From the NCBI GenBank assembly GCA_963718355.1, contig CAVQZA010000009.1, positions 99,402 through 163,401 of the forward strand: a stretch of DNA of 64,000 bases. Direction: 5' to 3'. The notes beneath the pieces were generated by a model that saw only the letters and a list, made by a program, of their open reading frames with translations, did not search any database and was not told where the DNA came from. A program made the position numbers and the translations under genes. Below are positions 42,831 through 51,640 of this stretch, in pieces (positions within the stretch are counted from its first letter, which is position 1; the number at the start of each line of letters is the position of its first letter). Origin of the DNA: CAVQZA01 sp963718355. Lineage in GTDB: Bacteria > Actinomycetota > Thermoleophilia > Gaiellales > Gaiellaceae.

Positions 42831-44536
42831 GCGGGCCTCAGCGCCTCGACCGCCTGCTGCACGGTGCGGAAGACGCGGTCCTCGCCGACCACGGCGAGCA
42901 GGCCGCTGCGCCTGGCGACCTGGACGACCGGCAGGCGGAGGTCGGCGAGCGCGAAGTCGATCCCGGCCGAGCGCAGCGTCGTGATCAGCTCCTCGAGCAC
43001 CTCGGCGCTCGTGATGTCGAGCGAGTCGCTCGCTCCCGCCGCGAGGATCACGGCGTGCGGCAGCGGCTCGCTCCGGCCGACGACGAGCTTCACGCGGTCG
43101 CGGACGAGCGTCGCGTTCGCGTACCAGAGCGGCGCCTCGAGGCGAAGCACGAGCAAGCCCGGGATGGCGGTGTAGTCGGGGTGGCGCTCGACGTCGCCGA
43201 AGGCTCCCGTCACGCCGGGCACGCGGCCCTGGACGCTGAGATGCGGGCGGCTCGCGCGGTACATCACGAGCCCCAGCATCGCGGCGACGCCGATCAGGAG
43301 CCCCGGGAGGACGTCGAGAGTGATCACGCCGAGCAGCGTGGCGAGGCCGAGTGCACACTCGACGCGCTGCTCGCGGTAGTAGCGCCTGAACTCGTTGATC
43401 TTCCAGAGGCGCGAGACCGCGTGGATGATCAATGCAGCGAGCACCGCCTCGGGCAGGTCCTTGAACAGCGGCGTCAGCAGCAGGACGGTGACGAGGATCA
43501 GTACGGCGGCGACGATCGGCGAGACCTCCGAGCGGGCGCCGGCGCCGTCGTTGACCGCGCTCTGGGAGAGGCTGCCGCCGCCGGCGAGACCACCGACGAG
43601 GCCCGAGCCGGCGTTCGCGACTCCGAGCGCGATCAGCTCCTGGTTGACGTCGATCTCGTAGCCGTGCTTCTTCGCGAAGTTCTGCGCCACGCCGAGCGAC
43701 TCGCTGAAGATCACGAGCGCCATCCCGGTCGCCGCCGCCATCAGCGGAATCGAATCGGCCGCCCTGATCGACGGCAGCCCGATCGACGGCAGCCCGCGCG
43801 GCACCGTGCCGACGATCTCGACGCCGTGCGCGGAAAGGTCGAGCGCCGCGCTGAGCGCGATCCCGAGCACGAGCACGATCAGCCCACCGGGCACGTGCGG
43901 CCGGACCCGGTCGGTCACGAACAGCAGCACCAACGCTCCCGCGCCGACGACGAAGGTCCACCCGTTCGTATCGCCGAGGTGGGTGAGCACGTGGATGAAC
44001 TGGCGGATCGTGTCGCCCGTGCCCTTCGGAATCCCGAACAGCTTCGGCAGCTGACTCACCGTGACGAAGAGCGCGAGCCCGAAGACGAAGCCGTCCACCA
44101 CCGGCCGAGACAGGAACTGGGCGATGAACCCGAGGCGCAGCGTGCCGGCGAGCAGGAGCACGACCGCGCAGAACAGAACCATCGCCGAGCTGCGCGCTGC
44201 GTATTCGGCGGTGGTCGACGAGCCGAGACCCGCGACTCCCGACGCGAGCAGGACCGCGGAGGCCGACGTCGCCCCGGCGACGAGGTGCCGACTCGTCCCG
44301 AAGACCGCGTAGGCGGCGAGCGTGGCGAGCAGCGTGTAGAGGCCGGCCTGGGCGGGCAGCCCCGCAAGGCCCGCATAGGCCATCGACTCCGGGACGAGCA
44401 GGCCCCAGATCGTCACGCCGGCTATCACGTCGAAGCGGAGCCAGCTCCGATCGTAGGCCGGCAGCCATCTGACGATCGGGACGTAGCGGCGCAGCCCGGT
44501 CGGCCTCGGCGCGGCCCAGCTGCGCGGATCGATCAT
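42827..44536 (-). CDS. SulP family anion permease with STAS domain
   Basis: 569 residues from ATG 44536, which overlaps the oxidoreductase stop (ATGA). PIVRWLPAYDRSWLRFDVIA and GVTIWGLLVPESMAYAGLAG are the SulP N-terminal signature; about twelve to fourteen membrane spans follow. A STAS domain fills residues 450-569 (VILAAGASDSLDITSAEVLEE). A short internal duplication LPSIGLPSI occurs near residue 265. Family role: proton- or sodium-coupled uptake of sulfate or bicarbonate; the anion is not decided. Confidence 0.93.
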   Translation of the reverse strand: MIDPRSWAAPRPTGLRRYVPIVRWLPAYDRSWLRFDVIAGVTIWGLLVPESMAYAGLAGLPAQAGLYTLLATLAAYAVFGTSRHLVAGATSASAVLLASGVAGLGSSTTAEYAARSSAMVLFCAVVLLLAGTLRLGFIAQFLSRPVVDGFVFGLALFVTVSQLPKLFGIPKGTGDTIRQFIHVLTHLGDTNGWTFVVGAGALVLLFVTDRVRPHVPGGLIVLVLGIALSAALDLSAHGVEIVGTVPRGLPSIGLPSIRAADSIPLMAAATGMALVIFSESLGVAQNFAKKHGYEIDVNQELIALGVANAGSGLVGGLAGGGSLSQSAVNDGAGARSEVSPIVAAVLILVTVLLLTPLFKDLPEAVLAALIIHAVSRLWKINEFRRYYREQRVECALGLATLLGVITLDVLPGLLIGVAAMLGLVMYRASRPHLSVQGRVPGVTGAFGDVERHPDYTAIPGLLVLRLEAPLWYANATLVRDRVKLVVGRSEPLPHAVILAAGASDSLDITSAEVLEELITTLRSAGIDFALADLRLPVVQVARRSGLLAVVGEDRVFRTVQQAVEALRPA

Positions 44537-45258
44537 CCGGCGAGGCCGCGCAGCACCGCCGCCGCGGCGGGCGCCACGTGGGGCTCGAGGCCGAGGTCGG
44601 CCACGAGCGCAGTGGCCGCGTCCATCTCCTCGATTCGCCGGCCGGCGTGGAGGCGGCTGCCCTCGACGAGGCGATCGACCAGCGCCGGCTCGAGTACCGT
44701 CTCGATCTGCGTCCGCAGCCACGGCTCGCAGCCGGCGCGCTCGGCCGCGGAGAGACTCTCGAGCACGGCGGCGGCGAGGCCCTTCATGAAGACGCTGCGG
44801 ATCAGCTTCTGCGTGGCCGCGTCGGCGACGACCTCGATCGGCATCCCGAGCGGGCCGAAGATCGAGGCGAAACGGTCGGCGCCGGGCCCCGAGGCGAGGC
44901 ACGGCGTTCGAACGCCGCGGCCGGGCACCGGTGCGAGGAGCGCGACGTCGACGAAGGTCGCGGGCGCGACGATCTCCGCGACCTGCCGCTTCACCGCGGC
45001 GCTCGCCGTGTTCAGGTCGGCGTAGAGCTGGGCCGCGGTCAGCGAGCCGGCTACCGTCTCGGCCGACGCAACCGCGTGCGCGGTGACGCTCAGCACGACA
45101 TCGGCGCCTGCGATCGCCTCGGCCGGCGACGCGGCAAGCGAACGGCTCGTATCGAGATCCCAGCCCTGCACGACGACGCCCTCGTCGGCGAGGTCCGCGG
45201 CAATCGCGGCTCCCGCCTCGCCGAGACCGAGCAGCGCGACGACGACCTCCGGTTTCAC
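44533..45258 (-). CDS. DUF1932 NAD(P)-binding oxidoreductase (beta-hydroxyacid dehydrogenase-like)
   Basis: 241 residues from GTG 45258. Rossmann VVALLGLGEAGAAIAADLAD at the N-terminus, YADLNTASAAVKRQVA for substrate contacts, and the C-terminal DUF1932 helix bundle with KLIRSVFMKGLAAAVLESL (the Lys matches the catalytic Lys of the family). Leaderless, with -10 TAATCT 6 nt upstream. It is divergent from a benzoylformate-decarboxylase-like gene, which suggests the two act in one hydroxy/keto-acid pathway. Confidence 0.85.
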   Translation of the reverse strand: MKPEVVVALLGLGEAGAAIAADLADEGVVVQGWDLDTSRSLAASPAEAIAGADVVLSVTAHAVASAETVAGSLTAAQLYADLNTASAAVKRQVAEIVAPATFVDVALLAPVPGRGVRTPCLASGPGADRFASIFGPLGMPIEVVADAATQKLIRSVFMKGLAAAVLESLSAAERAGCEPWLRTQIETVLEPALVDRLVEGSRLHAGRRIEEMDAATALVADLGLEPHVAPAAAAVLRGLAG

Positions 45259-45276
45259 TGCTTTAGATTAGGCGCC
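45259..45276. promoter_or_regulatory. 18-bp divergent region with overlapping opposite -10 boxes
   Basis: Plus: TAGATT (45264-45269), 7 nt, GTG 45277. Minus: TAATCT (45270-45265), 6 nt, GTG 45258. The 7-bp core TAGATTA serves both strands, and there is no room for leaders or a regulator that does not touch both. Confidence 0.6.
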
Positions 45277-46860
45277 GTGACCACGGTGCGCGAGGAGACA
45301 TTCGCCGTCATGCGCGGGCTGGGGATGAAGCGCGTGTTCGGCAACCCGGGCTCGACCGAGATCCCGTTCCTCACGGACTTTCCCGAGGACCTCGAGTTCG
45401 TGCTCGGGCTGCACGAGGGCGGTGTCGTGGGGATGGCGAGCGGCTACGCGCTGGGCACCGGCCGGCCGGCCTTCGTCAACCTCCACACCGCGCCGGGCCT
45501 CGGGAACGCCGTCAACGCGATCGTCTGCGCGCGCGACAACCGCATCCCGCTCGTGATCGTGGTCGGCCAGCAGGACCGGCGCCAGCTCTCGCTCGCGCCA
45601 TTCCTCACGGGCCGCAACCTCGAGCGCCTCGCCGGTGACTACCCGGTCTGGTCGACGCAGCCCGCGCATCCCGGCGAGGTGCCCGGAGCGATCGCGCGGG
45701 CGCATCACGAGGCTGTCGTCCGCCGCGGGCCGGCGCTCGTCGTCGTGCCGATGGGCGACTGGGAGGTGGAGCTCGGCGAGGAGTGGCAGGGGCCTGCTGC
45801 TCCCGCGCGGCTCCTGCACGCGCCCCAGGTCTCACCCGCCTCGATCGCCGAGCTGGCCGAGCTCGTCGCCGCCTCGTCGTCGCCGGCGATCGTCGTCGGC
45901 GCGGGGCTGGACACGCCCGAAGGCTGGGCCGGAGCCGTCCAGCTCGCCGAGCGGCTCGCCTGTCCGGTCTGGCAGGACACGTTCTCGAGCCGGGCCGCCT
46001 TCCCTCAGGATCATGCGCAGTTCGCAGGCCATCTTCCGTGGCGTCGCAGCGAGCTACGCGCGCAGTTCGCGGCGCACGACCTCGTGCTGGCCGTCGGCAC
46101 ACCGTCGTTTCGCCTTTATCAGTACGACCCGGGCCGGATCGTCGAGCCCGGCACGCGCGTCGCGGTGGTCGGCGACGACCCGGACGAGGTGCTGCGCTCG
46201 CCGTGTGACCTCGCGCTGCTCGCGCCGCCCGCCGCGGCGTGCGCCGAGCTCGCGGCGCTGGCGCCGCAGCGCACGGGTCAGGTCGAGGCGATCAGCCGGC
46301 CCGGGCCGCCGGACGCGAGCGAGCCGCTCGGCGCCACTCACGTCCTCGCAGCGCTCGCCGAGCGCCTCTCGGAGGACACGATCCTCGTCGAGGAGTCGCC
46401 CTCGACGCGACCCGAGATGCTCGCCCGGATCGCGATCCGCTCGCCGATGGGCTTCGTCGCGGTCGCAAACGGCGCGCTCGGCTTCGGGCTCGCTTCGGCG
46501 ATCGGGCTGCGCATGGCAAGCGAGCGGCCGGTGCTCGCGCTCCTCGGCGACGGCTCGTCGACCTACTCGATCCAGGCGCTCTGGAGCGCGGCGCACTACC
46601 GCGTCGGCGTCGTCTTCGTCGTGATCGGCAACGGGAGCTACGCGATCATGGACCAGCTCGCTGGCGCCCACGGCGCACCCGGGGCCTGGCCGTCGTTCGG
46701 CTCGCTCGATCTCGCGGCGGTCGCCGCCGGGTTCGGCTGCCCGTCGCAGCGGATCGAGAGCCACGACGAGCTCGCGCGGACGCTGGACGAGGTGATCCCC
46801 GGGCTCGCAGCGCGCACGGAGCCGCTGCTCCTCGACATCCGCGTCAGCGGCGCGCGATGA
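45277..46860 (+). CDS. Benzoylformate decarboxylase-like ThDP enzyme
   Basis: 527 residues. The N-terminal PYR domain has VFGNPGSTEIPFL and LHEGGVVGMASGYAL, whose Glu activates ThDP. The C-terminal PP domain has LLGDGSSTYSIQAL...NGSYAIM (GDGS...N, residues 425-455). The set matches benzoylformate decarboxylase (MdlC) more than acetolactate synthase. Likely decarboxylates an aromatic or branched 2-keto acid; the substrate is not proven. Starts at GTG 45277, leaderless. Confidence 0.88.
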   Translation: MTTVREETFAVMRGLGMKRVFGNPGSTEIPFLTDFPEDLEFVLGLHEGGVVGMASGYALGTGRPAFVNLHTAPGLGNAVNAIVCARDNRIPLVIVVGQQDRRQLSLAPFLTGRNLERLAGDYPVWSTQPAHPGEVPGAIARAHHEAVVRRGPALVVVPMGDWEVELGEEWQGPAAPARLLHAPQVSPASIAELAELVAASSSPAIVVGAGLDTPEGWAGAVQLAERLACPVWQDTFSSRAAFPQDHAQFAGHLPWRRSELRAQFAAHDLVLAVGTPSFRLYQYDPGRIVEPGTRVAVVGDDPDEVLRSPCDLALLAPPAAACAELAALAPQRTGQVEAISRPGPPDASEPLGATHVLAALAERLSEDTILVEESPSTRPEMLARIAIRSPMGFVAVANGALGFGLASAIGLRMASERPVLALLGDGSSTYSIQALWSAAHYRVGVVFVVIGNGSYAIMDQLAGAHGAPGAWPSFGSLDLAAVAAGFGCPSQRIESHDELARTLDEVIPGLAARTEPLLLDIRVSGAR

Positions 46861-47216
46861 AGAACGCAGCGAGAAGCACCCCCCGACCAGCACGAGTCTC
46901 CGTGCGAGCACCGTGACCTTGACGGCGAGGTGGATCCGCTCGCGGGTCTCCGACGGGATCGCGCCGCCGACGGCCGAAAAACGCCAGAGCCGATCCACCT
47001 GTCGCAAGGCCACGGAGTGGGCATACGAACTCGCGGCGAGCGCGAGCACGGCCGCGATGCCGAGCCCAAAGGGCGTCGCGCCCACGAGCACAAACGCCAC
47101 GGGGATCGCCAGCGCGGACGCAACGGCGAGGATCAGCGCCGTGGTTGCCCGCTGTGCGTGATCTCGCGCGCACGGGCCGTCCGCTCGACGCCGAGTGTGT
47201 CGTAGTGCGTGCCCAT
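46844..47216 (-). pseudogene. Short J-domain-start/membrane protein with two frameshifts
   Basis: ATG 47216 reads GTHYDTLGVERTARAREI, which looks like the first helix of a DnaJ J-domain, but no HPD motif follows. After about 19 residues a one-base shift near 47158-47161 leads into HAQRATTALILAVASALAIP and a second membrane segment (residues about 50-70). At the six-C run 46879-46884 (G-run on the coding strand) a second shift is needed to reach LLAAFFIARR and the stop. Repaired length is about 120 residues. It could be a decayed DnaJ-like membrane protein or carry two assembly errors. The 3' end overlaps the decarboxylase gene. Confidence 0.5.
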
Positions 47217-47242
47217 CGCCGGTGCTGCTCTAATCGGTCGAA

Positions 47243-47264
47243 CGCCGGTCGGCCTTGACCGGCG
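47243..47264 (-). terminator. 8-bp perfect hairpin after the quinone oxidoreductase gene
   Basis: CGCCGGTC (47243-47250) and GACCGGCG (47257-47264) with a 6-nt loop, 10 bases past the oxidoreductase stop on the minus strand. Only weak T-richness follows. Likely terminator; it is also upstream of the next minus gene. Confidence 0.5.
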
Positions 47265-47274
47265 CGCAGTTCGC

Positions 47275-48192
47275 TCAGGGAATCAGGACGATCTTGCCGT
47301 GCGTGTGGCGCGCCTCGAGCTCCGCGAAGGCGTCGCGCACCCGCTCCAGCGGATAGGTCGCCGCGATCGGGATCTCGATCTGTCCCGAGGCGACGAGCGC
47401 CGCCATCTCCCCGAGCACGTCGGTTGTCGAGGCGTTGCCGCTGCCCTCGACCTTCGTCCCGAGCTCGGCGGCCTTGTCGCGCGAGATGATCGTGTTGATG
47501 CGCTCGGGCGCGACTCCGAGCTCGACCGCGAGCTCGAGGTACTCCGGCCCGAAGAGATCGATGAAGGCATCGATGCCGTTCGGCGCAGCCGCGCGCAGCC
47601 GGTCGGCGAGCCCATCGCCGTACGCGACGGGTATGACGCCGTGGCCGCGGAGCCAGGCGTGGTTGCTCTCGGAGGAGATGCCGAGCACCGTCGCGCCCTT
47701 GCTCCTCAGCAGCTGCACGACGACGGCGCCGACCCCGCCGGTAGCCGCCGATACGGCAACGGTGTCGTCCGGCCCCGCTCCGACGGCGCGTACGCAGGCA
47801 AAAGCGGTGCAGCCGACGACATAGAGCCCCCCGGCCACCTCCCAGCTCAACTCGGCGGGCTTCGCGATCAGCTGGTCGACCGGAACCGCAACGTACTCGG
47901 CGTGGCTCGAGCGCCGCCATGACCAGCCCATGACCTCCTCGCCGACGGCGAAGTCGTCGACCCCTTCGCCGACCGAGCTGACAACGCCGGCCAGGTCACT
48001 CCCCTCACCGGAGGGAAACGTCGCCGGGAACATCGCGTCGAGCCAGCCGGCGCGAATCGCGGCCTCGCCGGGATTGATCCCCGCCGCGCGCACCTCGACG
48101 ACGACCTCGCCGGGAGGCGGCTCGGGAAGCTCGACCTCGGCGATGTACAGGACGTCGCGGTCGCCGTAATGATCGAAGCGAACTGCGCGCAT
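47275..48192 (-). CDS. Quinone oxidoreductase-like NADP-dependent dehydrogenase (MDR)
   Basis: 305 residues. A GroES-like domain at the N-terminus has VRAAGINPGEAAIRAGWLD. The Rossmann domain has VAVSAATGGVGAVVVQLLRS (residues 145-165). No zinc-ligand set, so a zinc-free quinone reductase/enoyl reductase type. The C-terminus LEARHTHGKIVLIP is the family ending. ATG 48192 lies two bases after the 3' end of tRNA-Glu, so the gene must share or directly follow the tRNA transcript. Confidence 0.9.
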   Translation of the reverse strand: MRAVRFDHYGDRDVLYIAEVELPEPPPGEVVVEVRAAGINPGEAAIRAGWLDAMFPATFPSGEGSDLAGVVSSVGEGVDDFAVGEEVMGWSWRRSSHAEYVAVPVDQLIAKPAELSWEVAGGLYVVGCTAFACVRAVGAGPDDTVAVSAATGGVGAVVVQLLRSKGATVLGISSESNHAWLRGHGVIPVAYGDGLADRLRAAAPNGIDAFIDLFGPEYLELAVELGVAPERINTIISRDKAAELGTKVEGSGNASTTDVLGEMAALVASGQIEIPIAATYPLERVRDAFAELEARHTHGKIVLIP

Positions 48193-48194
48193 AG

Positions 48195-48267
48195 TGCCCC
48201 CAGCGGGATTCGAACCCGCGCTACGGCCTTGAAAGGGCCGTGACCTGGGCCGCTAGTCGATGGGGGC
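48195..48267 (-). tRNA. tRNA-Glu (anticodon TTC)
   Basis: 73 nt cloverleaf on the minus strand. Acceptor GCCCCCA; anticodon arm CGGCC-CTTTCAA-GGCCG; T-arm GCGGG-TTCGAAT-CCCGC. CCA is not encoded. It is placed directly before the quinone oxidoreductase ATG. Confidence 0.95.
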
Positions 48268-48297
48268 CCGTACATCGAGGATACCCGCCGCGACGTC

Positions 48298-48309
48298 TAC
48301 GATCTCCGG
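48298..48309 (+). promoter_or_regulatory. -10-like box before the GH99-like gene
   Basis: TACGAT (48298-48303) with 6 nt before ATC 48310, in frame with the hydrolase. The position matches the leaderless genes but no standard start codon is there. Confidence 0.35.
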
Positions 48310-48375
48310 ATCCGGATCGCACTCGCTCTGTCGATCACCGTTTTCGCACTCGCGTGGGCGGGCGGCGCGGAGGGG

Positions 48376-49455
48376 ATGCCGCTGACGGTCGGCGCTTACT
48401 ACTACGCGTGGTACGGGGCCGAGGGCGCGCACTGGGATCTCGGCACGCTCCGCGGCGGGCTCAGCCCCGCCGAGCCGCCGCAGCTCGGGTACTACGACAG
48501 CCGCGACCCTGCCGTGATCGCCCAGCACTACGCCTGGGCGCACCAGTACGGCATCGATGTCTTCTTCACGAGCTGGCGCGGGCCGGACAGCGTCGACGAC
48601 GTGACGATCCGCGACGGCCTCCTCCCCTCGCCGGCACGCGGGCCGACGCAGCTCGCGCTGCTCTACGAGTCGATCGAGCGGCTCGGGATGGGGCCGGACA
48701 ACAGGATCACGCTCACACCCGACTCGGAGCAGACGATGTTCGACGACTTCGACTACATGGCCCGCACCTACTTCGACCGGCCCGGTTACTACCGCATCGA
48801 CGGCCGGCCCGTGGTGATCATTTACGCCTCGCGGATCCTCCGCGGCGACGTCGCCGGCACGATCGAGGGGATCCGCGAGCACCTGATCACGACCTACGGC
48901 GTCAATCCGTATTTGATCGGCGACGAGGTCGACTGGGACCAGCCACCGGACCCGTTCCGGATCGGCCTGTACGACGCGATCACCGGCTACACGCTCTACA
49001 GCCGCACCCAGGCGTCCGGTTGGCCGAGCCAGACCGGCTGGCTCCAGGCCGTCGGCCGCCGCGTCCGCCAGTTCCAGAAGATGGCCGCCGAGGAGGGCGT
49101 CGCGTTCATCCCCGACGCGATGCCGGGCTTCGACAGCCTCGCTGTCCGGCCGGAGGAGGCGGCTCACGTCCTACCGCGCGCGCTCGGCCCACGGAGCTCT
49201 CAGACCTCGGTGTTCGCCTCCACGCTCGCACTCGCGGGCTCGCTCGTCGATCCCTCGCTCGGCCTGCTCAACGTCACCTCGTGGAACGAGTGGAACGAGG
49301 ACACGGAGATCGAGCCGACCGCGCTCGGGCCGCCGCTCACCGGGAGCCCGCCCGCCCTGACGCAGGACTATCCGTTCGAGCCGTACGGCTTCTCCCTGCT
49401 CGACGTGCTCAAGCGCTTCGAGGACGGCTGGCGGCTCAACTCGCGGCACCGCTAG
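48376..49455 (+). CDS. GH99/WbsX-like exported glycoside hydrolase
   Basis: 359 residues from the first standard start, ATG 48376. LTVGAYYYAWYGAEGAHWDL and LLNVTSWNEWNEDTEIEP (Trp-Asn-Glu-Trp-Asn-Glu) are hallmarks of the GH99-like endo-mannosidase/WbsX group. Upstream, the same frame encodes a hydrophobic run (IALALSITVFALAWAGG, from 48316), a signal peptide that needs a start further up, perhaps at ATC 48310. The product is therefore probably secreted. Substrate is likely an alpha-mannoside or similar surface glycan, inferred only. Confidence 0.82.
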   Translation: MPLTVGAYYYAWYGAEGAHWDLGTLRGGLSPAEPPQLGYYDSRDPAVIAQHYAWAHQYGIDVFFTSWRGPDSVDDVTIRDGLLPSPARGPTQLALLYESIERLGMGPDNRITLTPDSEQTMFDDFDYMARTYFDRPGYYRIDGRPVVIIYASRILRGDVAGTIEGIREHLITTYGVNPYLIGDEVDWDQPPDPFRIGLYDAITGYTLYSRTQASGWPSQTGWLQAVGRRVRQFQKMAAEEGVAFIPDAMPGFDSLAVRPEEAAHVLPRALGPRSSQTSVFASTLALAGSLVDPSLGLLNVTSWNEWNEDTEIEPTALGPPLTGSPPALTQDYPFEPYGFSLLDVLKRFEDGWRLNSRHR

Positions 49456-49467
49456 CGGCGCGCGCGC

Positions 49468-51573
49468 TCAGTTCGCCGTCGTGCACTGCTTGTAGTTCGT
49501 GCCCCCCGTCGGACCGATGATGCAGATGTCGGTGGAGTTCGCGGTCACGACGTCCTTGCCGGCGCCGCCGACGATGCAGTTGAAGTGACCGGTGTCGGTG
49601 AGCGTGTCCTTGTTCACGCTGCCGACGATGAGGGCGTTCGACGTGTTGTTCGACGCGGTGCCCGACTTCACGACGAGCGACGTCAGCGCGAGAGAGCTGC
49701 AGCCCGCAGGCGTGAGCTGCGAGATCTGGCGCGCCTGGCTCGTGGCGCCGGCTCGGGTCGACGGCACGGTCGTCGTGGCCGTGAAGCTCGTGATCAACGT
49801 GACTGCGACCACGAGGATCGCCACCAGTCCGCCGGCGCGCAGCGCCGTGCGCCGCCGCCTGCGCCCGCCTGGAGCGTGCGCCAGGGACGGTACGGACGCA
49901 TGCACCGGCTTTGCGCTCGGGGCCGGCTGGACGCCCGGAGCGCGATAGACGTAGCGCTCGGCGCCGTCGTCGACGGCGTACGTCCGCGCCTCGGCGGACT
50001 GCTCGAGCAGGATCGGACGCTCGAGGAAGCGGGCGAGCCGCCCGAGCGTGGCGAAGTCGACGACCTCCAGCGTGCTAGTCGCGTGGGTCGGGTTGAGGGA
50101 CGCAACGTGGACGACGTGCGAGCGGAGGTGGGCGGCAAGCAGCTCCTCTTTCGTGAGCCCGCCCTTGCGGCGCACGTCCAGGTAGTGGAATCCCGCGATC
50201 AGGAACGCGAGGCCGAGGATCAGGAAGCCGAGCATGCGGACGCTCGTCACGGGAAGCCTGTACCGGGCGACCATCAGGTGGTTCGGGCCCGTGCCGGGAA
50301 CACTCCCGCTCTGCACAGGGTTGAGCGCGACATGAACCGCGCTCGCGGAGTCCGGCGGCGCGTACGTCGCGCCGGTCGGCATCGGCGTTGCGGCTACATC
50401 GAGCTTGACCATCGCCGAGGTGACCGAGAAGGGGAGCGTCGGCGCGAACGTCTCGTGCAGAGGCTTCGCGCCCACGGTGCCGTTCACCTTGACGATCACC
50501 CGCAGTGCGACCGAGTAGTCGGCGCCGACCGACCCGGAGGTCTTGTTCAGCTGGTCGACGAGCTGGTAGAGGCCGCGCAAGTCGACCACGGCGTCGTTGG
50601 TGGCCGTATCCCCGGTGAAGTTGATCGGCTTCGCAAGCGTGTAGAGGCTCTTCCAGCTGGAGCTGCTCTGGAGGATCTCCGCGGTCATTGCCAGCGTCCC
50701 GCTGACGTGGTGGGGCAGCTGCGAACGGAACCGATAGGTGAAGCCGAACGTACCCGAGTGGACGATCGTCGTGAAGATCGGCTGTCCGGTCTTCACGACT
50801 CCGCTCGGGTAGATCGGGCTCGGCTTGACGGCCTTCCCCGAGTAGAAGAAGGTGCCCGTCTCGCTGTATGCGCCGGTTCGCGCGACAGGGCGTGACGTCG
50901 GGGTCGAGTACCCAACGGCGAGCACGCAGAGGCCGACGAGCACCGTGAGCGCGACGGGCACGATCGCGGCGCCGCTCCAGAGATACCACCAGTGCGAGCG
51001 CTCGGCAGCTGCGTCGGCAGGAGCCGGCTGCACTGCAACCGGCGACGGGGCCCGCACGACCGGCTCGACGGCCGGAGCCGCCACGGGAACGCGCCTGCGC
51101 CTACGACGTCGAGTCGCGGTCGCCCCGCCGAGGAACAGGAGAGCCACCGCGATACCGCTCAGAAGCGCGGCATGCGCCGGCTTGCCGATCCAGGCGACGA
51201 CCCTGCCGGCGACCGGCACGTGGACCCAGAGGGCCCCGACCAGCTCGTCGCGCGTCGCAAAGCCGGGATCGACGAAGTTGTTGTTGTCTCCCTTGAAGTA
51301 GTAGCGACCGTTCTGGATCACGATGATCCGGTGGAGGACGGGCCGGTGCAAGGTCGGGCTCTGATACAGGACGACCTCGCCGACCCGGTAGTGCGCCTGC
51401 GACCTGACCACGGCCAGGTCGCCCTTGTGCATCATCGGCTGCATGCTGATTCCCGACGTCGTCGAGTAGGTCGACGAGCCGCCGAGCTGTGTCGGTGCGA
51501 GGAAGAGCCAGAAACCGAACAGCGCGAGCAGCGCCAGGCCGGTCGCGACAGCTCTGACAACGTGGGATCTCAT
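49468..51573 (-). CDS. SipW-type signal peptidase I fused to DUF5305-like domain and GGxGxD-type tail
   Basis: 701 residues from ATG 51573 with AGGAG 8 nt upstream. Residues 8-27 TM; peptidase with Ser43 in SGISMQPMMHKGD, His81 in VLHRII in place of the bacterial Lys, and Asp96 in KGDNN: the Ser-His-Asp ER/archaeal/SipW type. TM 136-152, Arg-rich cytosolic linker, TM 203-222, a large extracellular beta domain 223-442, TM 445-463. A cytosolic piece (TLGRLARFLERPILLEQ, TYAVDDGAERYVYR) matches DUF5305-type C-termini. A final TM at 580-598 and an outer tail with GGAGKD and three Cys follow. The two SipW-type small exported proteins just upstream are the likely substrates. Confidence 0.85.
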   Translation of the reverse strand: MRSHVVRAVATGLALLALFGFWLFLAPTQLGGSSTYSTTSGISMQPMMHKGDLAVVRSQAHYRVGEVVLYQSPTLHRPVLHRIIVIQNGRYYFKGDNNNFVDPGFATRDELVGALWVHVPVAGRVVAWIGKPAHAALLSGIAVALLFLGGATATRRRRRRRVPVAAPAVEPVVRAPSPVAVQPAPADAAAERSHWWYLWSGAAIVPVALTVLVGLCVLAVGYSTPTSRPVARTGAYSETGTFFYSGKAVKPSPIYPSGVVKTGQPIFTTIVHSGTFGFTYRFRSQLPHHVSGTLAMTAEILQSSSSWKSLYTLAKPINFTGDTATNDAVVDLRGLYQLVDQLNKTSGSVGADYSVALRVIVKVNGTVGAKPLHETFAPTLPFSVTSAMVKLDVAATPMPTGATYAPPDSASAVHVALNPVQSGSVPGTGPNHLMVARYRLPVTSVRMLGFLILGLAFLIAGFHYLDVRRKGGLTKEELLAAHLRSHVVHVASLNPTHATSTLEVVDFATLGRLARFLERPILLEQSAEARTYAVDDGAERYVYRAPGVQPAPSAKPVHASVPSLAHAPGGRRRRRTALRAGGLVAILVVAVTLITSFTATTTVPSTRAGATSQARQISQLTPAGCSSLALTSLVVKSGTASNNTSNALIVGSVNKDTLTDTGHFNCIVGGAGKDVVTANSTDICIIGPTGGTNYKQCTTAN

Positions 51574-51640
51574 CGAAACGTCTCCTTTGGGCATCGAACA
51601 CCGCACGTTTCCGGTGCCCGATGCCGATCGTTGCCGGCTT

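Noticed and set aside
43765..43800. Short tandem repeat in the SulP gene as a mobile or regulatory repeat
   Set aside because: It encodes the in-frame duplication LPSIGLPSI inside an intact protein; a simple local duplication.
44578..45270. Long plus-strand frame running into the decarboxylase gene
   Set aside because: It is antisense to the DUF1932 oxidoreductase; the decarboxylase begins at GTG 45277 with its own -10 box.
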